DNA of 64,000 bases from Phragmites australis. Its lineage: Eukaryota > Streptophyta > Magnoliopsida > Poales > Poaceae. The stretch spans positions 21,751,501-21,815,500 of the forward strand of contig NC_084939.1 in NCBI RefSeq assembly GCF_958298935.1. The letters run 5' to 3'. Below, one piece after another: positions 25,101-34,719 of this stretch (the stretch's first letter is position 1; each line of letters opens with the position of its first letter). The notes under the pieces are model-generated. The model did not search any database and was not told where the DNA came from. It worked only from the letters and a program-made list of their open reading frames with translations. The position numbers and the translations under genes were made by a program.

Positions 25101-27041
25101 GGTCATACCAAATTATCACAAGAAAAAGTTGTTTCTCTAAGCTGGATAACCACATGACAAGATTAACAAAGAGCTAATTTTCTACTGAGCATCTCACCGA
25201 GTTGTTAGTGTATGTAATGTCGCATCTGTAGCTGGCTCTTCTCTCATCAGACTTCATACCCGCCTATGCATATGCCACATAAGAAAAGAGAGTAAAATAT
25301 GGTTATGTGTTTGCCTCTTATGCTATTTCTATAAACTACTGTAACAACATCAGGTGTTTCCAAACCAGAGAAGAGGGTCTAGAGAGTGTAATTATAGCTT
25401 TGTTTATTATAGTGTAAATACCTGAATTAGACCCACAGTAAGACCGAGAAAGCGATGAACACGGCCCATCCATTCAGCATCACGATGCGCCAAATAATCA
25501 TTTACAGTCACCACTGGGAAAAGGATCACAGTGCTTAAATGTGACGAAATAGGAAAGTAAGACATTGAGAGCTAACTAGAGCAGAGCTTGACACTTGAAA
25601 TGTGCAATGTGGGTCAGATCATTGTATGCGCTCATCTTTGGATCATTAAGCATGACCAACAAGTATGGTTTCCAATGGTAACTTAAATTTCTCATGTTTA
25701 AATCATTTCTTACGAATATTACAAAAAAAATACTGGCACTGCGATGTTAAAAATATCTTGAATCCATTTTCCTTTTAAAAGCACCAAGCTAAACAATGCA
25801 CAAGATCACTCATTATGTGTTACAGAAACAGAATACCAATATGAATTTCAGCAAAATGAAACCCTCCCCTCATCCTATACCAACCAAACCAGCTGATCCC
25901 ACTGAACCAGCTTAGACTTATGCAGACAACCAATTACCAAGAACAACCTAAATGGGTTTGAAAATAAAGTCCGTGTTAACTTGACACGTCACTAGGAGAT
26001 ACAATAGTACAATATCTTCAGTTGTCAATGGATCCACTACAGAGGAAACATGACAAGGTAAGAGTGTGCATTGCATTGATCCACATTGTACAATGCATAA
26101 TACAGTGGAATGGAGAAGTTACAATGGTAAACTATCTGAGACATGTAAAATGCATAATAGCTTCTATGTCAGCTAGTTTTACAAGTAAAAATGCAACATA
26201 TCTGATTCCACACAGTACCATGAACCCCTTCCCCTGTCAGCGCATTGAGATAAGCCGCCAGTGTGGACATAAGCGTTTTCCCCTCACCCGTCTTCATCTC
26301 TGCAATGCACCCGTCGTGAAGCACAGCACCACCAATTATCTGCACCAAATACACCAACGAAACAATACTCAATCACAAGAACCAACTCGTACCTTCCATT
26401 TCAACCCTAGGCAGGCAAAGTTGGATACCTGAACATCAAAATGCCGCATCCCGAGCGTCCTCCTCGCCGCCTCCCGCACCACGGCAAACGCCTCTGGACA
26501 CGGAAACAAGGACCAGCACATCAGACAAAAGCCAACCCAAAGGAAACTCTGCAGTTCAGCAATGGGCAGAAAGAGCAGCCGCACCGGCCTGGACGTCGGC
26601 GAGCGTCTCCCCGAGAGCCAGGCGGGCCCGGAACTCCGTCGTCTTCGCCTTCAGCTGCACACAGACGCACGTAGCCCCATCAGCCACATCGAGGAAACCA
26701 TCAGCAAAAGCTGTATCGAGAAACCATCCGCCGGTGGTCCAGCACGCCACCTGTTCGTCGGAGAGCCTCCGAAGAGCCGGCTCGAGCGCGCCGACTGAGT
26801 CCACAAGGCGGCGGTAATCGCGCACCACCCAGGAGTTGAGGCTGCATAGCTCCCTCCAGGACCCCGCCTTGGACGCCGCGGCGGTGGGGGAGGCGGTGGC
26901 GCAGGAGAGAGGCGGCGGCTTTTTGGTCTTGGGGTTGAGGACTCGGGCGGTGGGTTTGGGGTTGCGGGAGAAGAAGCGAGTGGGCGGGATGGGGGTGGAG
27001 AGGAGGGAGGTGGAGGGGGAGGAGAGAGAGGCGGCGGCCAT
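16155..27041 (-). CDS. SECA2: SECA2, chloroplast protein translocase ATPase (30 exons, 1050 aa)
   Basis: Thirty GT-AG exons join without a frame break to 1050 codons plus TAA: 27041-26751, 26654-26585, 26493-26429, 26339-26219, 25513-25422, 25263-25198, 24960-24896, 24797-24710, 24604-24539, 24433-24318, 23963-23873, 22568-22485, 22373-22281, 22191-22096, 22000-21915, 21087-21009, 20929-20816, 20659-20564, 20487-20424, 20334-20045, 19388-19333, 19216-19099, 19005-18925, 18621-18542, 17934-17880, 17787-17718, 17644-17455, 17343-17220, 16580-16506, 16325-16155. The N-terminus is rich in Ser, Thr and Pro, like a chloroplast transit peptide. Motifs in order are Walker A MKTGEGKT (157-164), [24 protein letters not shown], Walker [14 protein letters not shown] (Asp267), [11 protein letters not shown] and [13 protein letters not shown]. 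The C-terminus has [13 protein letters not shown] and [11 protein letters not shown]. SecA drives ATP-dependent preprotein translocation through the SCY2/SECE2 channel. The C-terminal exons match Arabidopsis SECA2 better than SECA1. Long introns carry retroposon pieces. Confidence 0.95.
19450..19530 (-). mobile_element. Retroposon 3' tail with (TTG)n, copy in SECA2 intron 20
   Basis: Read on the minus strand it contains GGGTTTCATCTCTAGCCTAC, CCCAACCTGCTTGGGACAAA, then AGGCTTTATTGTTGTTGTT. This is the same consensus as the copy at 23265-23430. The TTG-repeat tail points to a SINE- or LINE-type retroposon common in plants. The 5' part is not clear. Confidence 0.6.
23265..23430 (+). mobile_element. 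Retroposon tail with (TTG)n, copy in SECA2 intron 11
   Basis: The plus strand carries CATAGCCGGTCCCAAGCC, GTGATAGGCTTGGTGAGCC, CCCCAACTTGCTTGGGAC and then GGCTTTGTTGTTGTTGTTG. It shares its 3' half, inverted, with 19450-19530. It lies in the 1304-bp intron between exons 11 and 12 and does not touch splice sites. Confidence 0.6.
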
Positions 27042-27352
27042 TTGGGTTGGCCAGTTGGGAGGTGGGGAGATGACAAGGGGAAAGGAGGGGAGAGGAGGAA
27101 GGAGGAAGAGCTTACATGTGGGCCATATGTTGCGGTTCCCGTGTCTTACAAGCTGGGCCCACATGCAAGGGACGTGGAGCGGAATTGTGAGTTTGTGACT
27201 GTGAGCGCTATGTTGGTGACTGGGCGTAAACATGCTTCGTGCGTCAATCTTGAAGGAAGGCGTAAAGTTTGGGTATCTGAAAAGTCGTGATAACAAAACC
27301 TCTAGAATCAGACGAAAACCAGTGATTAATATCGAGAAGGCCGAACCACAGA
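27042..27352 (-). promoter_or_regulatory. SECA2 5' leader and proximal promoter region
   Basis: This segment lies between the SECA2 ATG and the hAT target duplication. On the coding strand it ends in a pyrimidine-rich leader just before the ATG. An upstream in-frame ATG at 27296 would add a non-transit-like extension, so I favour 27041. I could not define a TATA box with confidence. Confidence 0.4.
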
Positions 27353-27360
27353 ATGATGAG

Positions 27361-28247
27361 CAGGGGCGGATCCACCGCTAGGGCGAGCCTGGGCGGCCGC
27401 CCGAGCTCCCCGTCGGCGAGAACTCCTTGTACCCCCTCCTTCCCACGGATTTCGGTGATTCACCAAGCTGTGAGGCCGACGCACACGCACAAGCGCACAT
27501 CCCACAACTCCACAAGTAAATCTCCAACCAGCCGGATCCCCCAAATCAGAAATTCCAAATCTCCACAACTCCATCACAACTCCAAATCTCCAATCCACCC
27601 TGCTGCTGCGTAGGCTCCCGGCGGCGGGCGAGCAGCGGCAGTGGCCTGCGGCGGCGGCCAGCTACCGACGGCCCTGCTGCTGCATAGGCTGGCCAGCTCC
27701 AGGCGGCAGCTAGCAGGGGCAGCCGGCAATCGGCAACCCGCAACTAGGCAGGCGGCCAACCGGCCATGCTGCGGCTGCTGCTCCTGCGCCCAGCAACCAC
27801 AAGCCAAGACCACGCGCTACGGCAGCCCTGAGCAAGCTAGCAAAAATGATTCCTTTCTTGATCCCAGTTTCCAACCGTGCGCGCGAATTTTTCCTCGCCC
27901 AGGTGAGCTTCCCAGCTGCCAACAATGTCATTTTTTTAATCCAAGAACTTGAGCCGTTGAGGTGAATTTCATTTCAGATTAGCTCACCCTTCGGTTATTG
28001 ATTCGTATTTGTAGACTCGTAGTGTCATCTGTGAGATTGTGACCCAAGAATTTGTGTAAGCCTTTAGTTCTAGACATAATTAGTGGTTATGGTTTCATAA
28101 GTTTTTTTATCTAATTACTTCTATTGTCTTTGATTACATTTGGTTACTTTGCTTAACTGCATATATATTTACCTTCGGTTATTTTCTATTTTACTGGTAA
28201 TATGATTTTATCGCCCTACCTGCTTTGCCCGGCTGGATCCGCCACTG
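27361..28247. mobile_element. hAT-type element with perfect 8-bp target duplication
   Basis: An 887-bp element starting CAGGGGCGGATCC and ending GGATCCGCCACTG, giving 12 of 13 matching inverted terminal bases. It is flanked by ATGATGAG on both sides (27353-27360 and 28248-28255). An 8-bp target duplication with CAGNGGCGGA termini fits hAT. The interior is GC-rich in its left half and AT-rich in its right, with no transposase, so it is non-autonomous. It sits about 320 bp upstream of the SECA2 start codon. Confidence 0.9.
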
Positions 28248-28255
28248 ATGATGAG

Positions 28256-28560
28256 TGCATGACTTGAATTATTGAAATAAAAAATGTCATTCCTAAGAGT
28301 TGGCTGATGTTTAGCTAGACCAATTCTACCGATGTAAGGCTTCTATCAGCATGGTGCCATACTGCCATCAGGGCAGGCAGGCAGGCATTCGGTTACTCTT
28401 TAACCATCAGCATGGTATATGTACAGTATATTTGTGAAATATGAACTTCTATAATGAAATGATATTCCCAGAATTGGCTACTCGTGGAATCCATTATTGA
28501 ATTATACAATTTAATAAGTATTCACTTCCAGATGCAAACTTATCTTTGCTTTATTCAAAG
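28256..28560. other. Unassigned spacer
   Basis: Short AT-rich spacer between the hAT element and the broken gene. It contains a small GGCAG repeat near 28373. I see nothing else. Confidence 0.5.
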
Positions 28561-28599
28561 AGATGCACCAAGTGCCAACAAAATCTGGACAAACCAAAC

Positions 28600-28787
28600 A
28601 TGTAAAGTTACAAGAACAATCGCAATGCACATATCGGCGGCATTAGGGCTGTTGTTCTCGACATCGTCCTCAGAGCAAGAATCGACCGCGGCATCACATA
28701 GGCTGCTAAAGCCCTGGGAGTCGAGGATGGCGAGCACCTCCACCGCTGGGCCGTTACCGTCCGAAGCTGCTTCTCCAGCTCCGCGAT
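28600..28787 (-). pseudogene. Exon 2 relic of a plant coiled-coil gene, frameshifted
   Basis: After an acceptor GTTGCTGCAG at 28788, the frame reads IAELEKQLRTVTAQR, then shifts into VEVLAILDSQGFSSLCD followed by an acidic SCSEDDVENN stretch. The shift falls where sequence seems to be missing between TAQR and AEVLAIL. Its exon 1 lies on the far side of the Copia element at 33978-34094. The joined N-terminus resembles a plant coiled-coil family I cannot name. The reading frame is broken, so no intact product is expected. Confidence 0.6.
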
Positions 28788-28827
28788 CTGCAGCAACATG
28801 CATGGTAGTTAAGTAGCCAGCTGGAAA

Positions 28828-29213
28828 TGTTGGCTTAAACACCTACGAACACACGCGAGAATCGACTGAACGCGTTCGAGCTCGGTGGAGAAGTAGAACA
28901 GTAAAGATAGGCGAGTTTGTGCCACCCAACTTCAGCGACGTTTTCTGGCTTTACCCAATGGTATTTAAACAACAGAATGAGCAACTAACTAGCTAACTAC
29001 CTAGAGCACTTCCCATGCCACGATCCAGCGAACGTGCATGCCATCTCATGCCCGCCACTACCGCTGAATGCGCGTGACACGCTTACAACTTAGGCTCGAC
29101 GTGAACTCGCACATCTCAGCCCTCCTATAGCTACACATACGTCCACACTTGTGAACTCGTGCGCTGACACTGCTAAACAAGAAAACAAACTCAAGCACAA
29201 GATTTATTCAACA
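28828..29213 (-). repeat. Copia 3' LTR (minus-strand orientation)
   Basis: 386 bp, with TG...CA ends, paired with 33544-33931. It contains the same AACTAGCTAACTACCTA and GAACTCGCACATCTCAGCCC blocks as its partner. Confidence 0.9.
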
Positions 29214-29279
29214 ATTCACTCCCTAAAGCTTGTACACTCCCTTCACCCCAACCATGCCAATCCTGGACCGCGGTTCCTG

Positions 29280-32200
29280 AAACTTGGCTCAACCGAGGGG
29301 TTTTGTCAGAATGTCGGCCAACTGATCACCAGTGGATATAGGCTCGGCCTTGATCTTCCTATTTTCCACACACTCGCAAATGAAGTGACAGTGAGTATCA
29401 ATGTGTTTGCTACGATCATGAAAAACGGTATTCTTGCTGAGTGAAATTGTGGACTTATTGTCTACTTTCAGCTCGATGCCTTGAGGCTCTTCGTCCTTCA
29501 GTTCGCCAAGCAATCAGGCAAGCCAGACACCTTGGCAAGCAGCAGTGGCAGTCTCAATGTATTTGGCTTCACAGATTGAGAGTGCCACTACCTTCTGCTT
29601 CTACGATTGCCAACTGATCCTGCTTTGCCCGAGGAAGAAGAGCGTGCCTATTGTGCTCTTGCGCGTGTCCACATCGCCGGCCATGTTGACATCACTGTAG
29701 CCGAATAACCACGCTTTGCCCTCCATCCTTACGTATCGGCACCCGTAGTGCAAGGTTCCAGCTAGGTACCTTAGCACCCTCTTCATCGCAGCAAGGTGCT
29801 CGGTCGTCGGCTTCTCCATGAAACAACTCACGTATCCAACTGAGAAAGCAGATCAGGTCGAATGTGCACGAGGTACCTTAAGCTGTCGATGATGCTGCGG
29901 TACTCCGTCGCATTGGTGGGTGGTGCTGAGCTCTCCTTGCTCAGCTTGAATCGAGGCTCCATGGGTACGCTGCAAGGATTGCAATTCGCCATCCTGGCCT
30001 TTTGTAGCACCCGCTCTCTGTACGGCGTCTGGTTCAACATGATCCCCTCGTCGCTCTGCTTTACCTCGATGCCGAGATAGAAACATAACAGCCTGAGATC
30101 AGCCATCTTGAACTGGTTCATCATTTGTGCCTTGAACTTGTCAATCTCCGAGGAGTTGCTTCCAGTGATGACAAGGTCATTGACATATACTCCTACCAGG
30201 AGGTGCGCGCTGCCATCGCCGCATGCGTACATGGCATGTTCAGAAGCACTCCTCCGAAAACCCAGCGATAGCAGGTTGCTGTCTAGCTTTGTGTTCCTTG
30301 CCCTTAGCGCCTGTCGGAACCCGTACAACGCCTTGTTGAGCTTCAGAACCTTGCGTTCTTGCCCCTCGATGATGAACTCGGGAGGCTATGGCACATACAC
30401 CTCCCCTTGTAGTTCTCCGTTCTGAAACACCGACTTGACATCCTTATGATGGACCGCCCATCCCTCGTATGCGACAATTGCGATCAGCATACGAACAGAC
30501 TCCAATTGAGCTACTTGAGCAAACACCTCGTCAAAATTAATTCCATGGCACTACACGTAGCCCTTCGCCACAAGCTGAGCTTTGTGCTTCATGACGGCGC
30601 TATGGAGTCCTTCATCAGTTTAGAAACCCACTTGAGGCTGATTGGCCGGTGACCCAACGGTAGATCCACCAAGCGCCAAATGTGGTTCTCCTCCACTGAG
30701 CTTATCTCCTCCAGCATAGAGCGGTGCCAAGCTTGATCACATTTCTCCTCCGCAAAACTCACCAGCTCTTCGGCCGCAAGCAAGTAGAGCTCGTGATCGT
30801 CAAGTTCACGCTCAACATGGCCCGTCGGGACCATGGTTTTGTCACCGCCGAGGAGATCGGTGATGGTGCGGAATTGGAGTGGTACGTCATCATCATGGTC
30901 ATTATCGACAGCATCGGAGTACGCTGTTGCGGGAGTGGAATCCTCGATCTCGGTGTGCGACGCAGGTGTACTGTTGTTCTGCACCGTCGAGGAAGCCGGT
31001 GTCGACGATGCTTCAATGTCCACCACTGGGGTACTTCCTGATGGTGATGTTGTCACACCACCGTCAGCGGACCTGGCCGCTGATGGCGTTGCACACCAAC
31101 CATGATGTAGTCGGTGTACTGGATCACGAACTCGCTGGGCGTCGATCGGTCAGACGCAGCATCAGAGTTCCAGTCCCAGCGAGCCCCTTCATCGAAGATG
31201 ACGTCCCTGGCGATGTGCACCTACATGGTCGAGGGATCAACCACACGATATGCCTTTGCTCCCAGTTTGTATCCTATGAACACCATAGGCCAGCTGCGAT
31301 CATCAAGTTTTTTCAATTGTTGCCTTACCTCCTTGACGTGGATGACACAACCGAACGTTCGCAAAAAATGCACATCGGGCTTCCATCCATGCCATACCTC
31401 GTACGGCGTTCGCCCCTCGACGCTCTTCATTAGCGCCCAGTTCAGCAGGTACACCACGGTGGTCACTGCCTCTCCCCAGAACACTGTTGGCATGAGCTTC
31501 GCCTTGAGCAAGCTCCGTGCCATAGCCACAACAGTTTGATTTCAGTGTTCAACTCCCTCCTTCGTGCAATGCTTAGTGAATTCAACGGAGGTGAACTCGC
31601 CACCATGGTCGACTCGGAGCACTTGCAGCTTGCGGTCGCATTCCACCTCGATGGCAGCTTGAAACTTGATAATGACCGTCGGTGCATCGCTCTTCGTAGC
31701 GAGGAGCATCAACCACATGTACGTGCTATGGTCATCAACCAGCAGCAGGAATAACTTCTTTCCTCCATGGGACACAGGGGTGATCGGGCCGCACAAATTG
31801 CCATGCACCAGATCAAGAAGGATATCGGCGTTGTACTTTGCTTGTTGCTAGAACGGAGCGCACCGCTGCTTCGCCTCAATGCAGCAATCACACAGCTTGT
31901 CCACCTGCTCAATCATGGGCAGCCCACGCGTCATGTCGAGCTTGGCCATCTTCTTAAGCACCTCAAAGTTCAGATGGTAGTAGCGTGCGTGCCACCACCA
32001 CGTTTCATCATCCTGCCTCACCGAGAGGCACACCAGCTACACAAGGTTGAGTTTCACCGTATACAGGCGATTTCAGGAACGTCTCACCTTGGCAAGCAGC
32101 CTCCACTAGCGATCACGGATGCGCAGGATGCTGTCGTCGATGAGGACTTGGCATCCATTCTCGTGAAGTTGGTCGAGGCTCACATTGTTGTTGTGCAGCC

Positions 32201-33410
32201 TCGGTATGAAGTAGACACCAGTGAGCGCGCGATGACGGCCGTCTTTGCATGCGAACAAAACAGTGCCGCGCCCGCGGATGTCAACGATAGACCCGTCATT
32301 GAACTTCACATTGCAGCCCACCTAGTGTCGAGGTCGGAGAACGTGTCACTGTGACCAGTCATGTGATTACTGGCACCCGTGTCCATGTACCAGACATCAT
32401 CATGCGCCTCGCCCTCGTGTCTAAGGTTCACCTGCCCACGGACCTCATGAACCTCAACTGTTGTGGTGCAGGTCTCCATGCTCTGCTTCAGCAGACAGAC
32501 TTACGCCATGAGCAACGTCGGCTCATCGTCATCGGCCTGCACGATGTTGGCGTGCTCGGTGCGCTTGGGTTGGCGACACTCCTTTGCCCAATGCCCAATC
32601 TTGCCACAGTATCAGCATTTATCGCGAGCGACGTCGCGCGTGTCGTCCTTCCCGTCGCATGCGCTGGTGTCACCCTTCTTCTTCTACAATGACCTGCCAC
32701 AACGTCGGTTTGGTTGGCCCTGCTTTGAGCTTGAGCATTACTGGTCGCGGATCTTCAGCCGCGCCATCCATTCCTCATCGCTGAGGAGCAACTTGCTACC
32801 GGAGGCACTCCCTAATGATGTGCCATCGGTCTTGTTACGTTCCTCCACGGCCTTGAGTTGACCCACCAATTCCTCCACGGGCAGCGTCTCAAGATCGAGA
32901 AGTGTTTTGATCGAGAGAGCTATCTGTGAGTACTTCGATGGAACGGCCTGCAGAAAACAACGTACCACAGTTTCATCATCGTGTGGATCACCCAAGGTTG
33001 TAAGCTCGTTGGCGAGGCTGATGATGCGCATGGTGAAGTTATCCACACTCTGGCCATTGCTGAACGCCAGGCCATCAAACTCTCTCTGGAGCGTCTATGC
33101 CTTCGCCTTACAGACGCGATCACTCCCGACGCACATCATCTTGATGGTGTCCCAGGCCCTACTCATGCTCCCTTTGCTGGCGAGCGTCCCCATCATCTCA
33201 TATGGGACGGTGCGAAGGATGGCATCCAAAGCCATCCTATCTTCCTGAAAGTCGACATCGCCATATTGCACGGTGTTCCATAGCCCCCTTGCTTCGAGCA
33301 TGACCTGCATCAGAATGGCCCAGTCATCGTAGTTCGTACATGTGAGGGTCAGGTAAGACGTTGATCCACCCACCTTCTTGATGACCCGGTGCACGACCAT
33401 CTCGCCATCG
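29280..33410 (-). pseudogene. Copia Gag-Pol polyprotein, disrupted
   Basis: Fragments in order on the minus strand are: Gag/UBN2 (33400-32738); zinc knuckle CGKIGHWAKEC with a stop between its first two Cys (about 32618-32573); protease DTGASNHMTG (about 32385-32345); GAG-pre-integrase with HARYYHLNFEVLKKMAKLD (32033-31848); integrase core with LLVDDHSTYMW and VDHGGEFTS (31808-31542). These are followed by the integrase C-terminal part (31529-31221), reverse transcriptase (31056-29828) and RNase H (29831-29289, ending ADILTKPLG). Many stops and frame changes separate them. The reverse transcriptase active site reads YVND instead of YVDD. The copy cannot encode a working polyprotein. Confidence 0.9.
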
Positions 33411-33543
33411 ACGTCTCAATGTCGTGGTCACCGCAACAGAGGAGATGGAGAGCGATAGCGGTATCATCACCGTGAACTGCGCTACAACCTGGACTCCGAA
33501 GCCGACATCGCCTAGACTGTGACGCACTGACTCTGGTACCAAA

Positions 33544-33931
33544 TGTTGGCCTAAACACCTATGAACACACGCGAGAATGGACTGAATGCGTTCAAGCTCG
33601 GTGGAGAAGAAGAACAGTAGAGACAGGGGAATTTGTGCCGCCCAAGTTCAGCGATGTTTTCTGTCTTTACTCAATGGTGTTTAAACTACAGAATGATCAA
33701 CTAACTAGCTAACTACCTAAAGCACTTCCCGCACCATGATCCAATGAACATGCATGCCATCCCATGCCTGCCACTGCCACTGAATGCGCGCGGCGCGCCC
33801 ACGACTCGGGCTCGACATGAACTCGCACATCTCAGCCCTCCTACTGCTACGCGCATGGCCACACAAGCGTGAACTCGTGCGTGGACACTGATAAACAAGA
33901 AAACAAACTCAAGCACAAGATTTATTCAACA
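33544..33931 (-). repeat. Copia 5' LTR (minus-strand orientation)
   Basis: 388 bp, with TG...CA ends, followed inward by the primer-binding site. It pairs with 28828-29213. Confidence 0.9.
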
Positions 33932-33977
33932 GGAAACATGGAGGAATGAACCGACAAAAATAAATGCGCGCACTTAC

Positions 33978-34094
33978 CCGCATGGTGAGTTGGTCAGCGC
34001 GGTCCTTGGCGATGCGAGAGATGGAGTGTTCGGAGAGGAGCCGCACACGGAGGAAGTCAATGGTCATGGCTGTCATTGCGTCCGTTGTTGCCAT
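33978..34094 (-). pseudogene. Exon 1 of the Copia-split coiled-coil gene
   Basis: The ATG at 34094 opens 39 codons, including MTIDFLRVRLLSEHSISRIA and KDRADQL, ending at a consensus donor CGG|GTAAGT at 33978. The next exon should follow within a short intron, but the Copia element now occupies that intron. With exon 2 frameshifted at 28600-28787, I class the locus as a pseudogene. The exon itself looks undamaged. Confidence 0.6.
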
Positions 34095-34312
34095 CCCAAG
34101 AGCCTCGTGGAGTCTCGCGGTCAGGCGTGTGGCTATGGCCCATGGGGTAGGGCGATGCCGTGGGGTAGGACTGGTTGATGGCGATGGTGGGTGGACTGGA
34201 CGAGGAGACGAGGATGAGGAGGGGGGTCATGTTCAGCAGTTTGGGTGTGCAAGTTGCGGTGGCAGATCATTGCACTACGCTTGTGGGCTGGTCTTGATGT
34301 CTTGTGGTCCTG

Positions 34313-34544
34313 TAGGAAGTGGGAAACGGATTGAAAATGAGATTATCCCGCCTAAAAATGGGATTCCAATAATACAAACATGATGAGGCCTCAATCGTTT
34401 TTGGCCCCCATTTCCGGACGTCACCGTTATGTTTTTGTCCTGTTCTCGACTAATATAAGAACCGGGAAAACAAAAATGATCGGGGAAAAATGGGAAACGA
34501 TCACGGGATGGGACAGGACATTCCTCTACCATTTTTCATCCCTA
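34313..34544. mobile_element. Ac/Ds-like hAT fragment (one clear end)
   Basis: The right end TTTTTCATCCCTA matches the Ac terminal sequence (inward TAGGGATGAAA). The left end near TAGGAAGTGGGAAACGG is only a weak inverted match, and I find no 8-bp duplication. The interior repeats GGGAAACG-type blocks. It is probably a decayed non-autonomous element. Confidence 0.4.
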
Positions 34545-34719
34545 GTTTGTAGCTATGAACCGATCATGCATGCATGCATGCTACCGCAAAGAGACATGAA
34601 AGGAATTGAAATAGCCTCCCCTGAACTCAACACTTGAGAGTGTCGGCTAAACATATAGCAACGTACTACTCCTTTTGTATGAACAAACGCTCCTCGCAAA
34701 GTTACCTACTACCAGATAC

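Larger units (their letters stand above)
28828..33931 (-). mobile_element. Ty1/Copia LTR retrotransposon, complete but degenerate
   Basis: Two LTRs, 28828-29213 and 33544-33931, start TGTTGG and end TTCAACA on the plus strand. The flanking 5-bp target duplication is GGAAA (28823-28827 and 33932-33936). The element reads on the minus strand. A primer-binding site TGGTACCAGAGTCAG (33541-33527) next to the 5' LTR resembles the initiator tRNA-Met site. Internal domains run Gag, zinc knuckle, protease, integrase, reverse transcriptase, RNase H, which is Copia order. LTRs differ at about 18 of the first 165 positions by my count, indicating an old insertion. It lies in intron 1 of the broken gene, about 40 bp upstream of the exon 2 acceptor. 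Confidence 0.93.

Noticed and set aside
26556..27296. Longer SECA2 start at 27296
   Set aside because: The extension before 27041 is not transit-peptide-like and lies in the promoter/leader. The ATG at 27041 starts a typical Ser/Pro-rich transit peptide.
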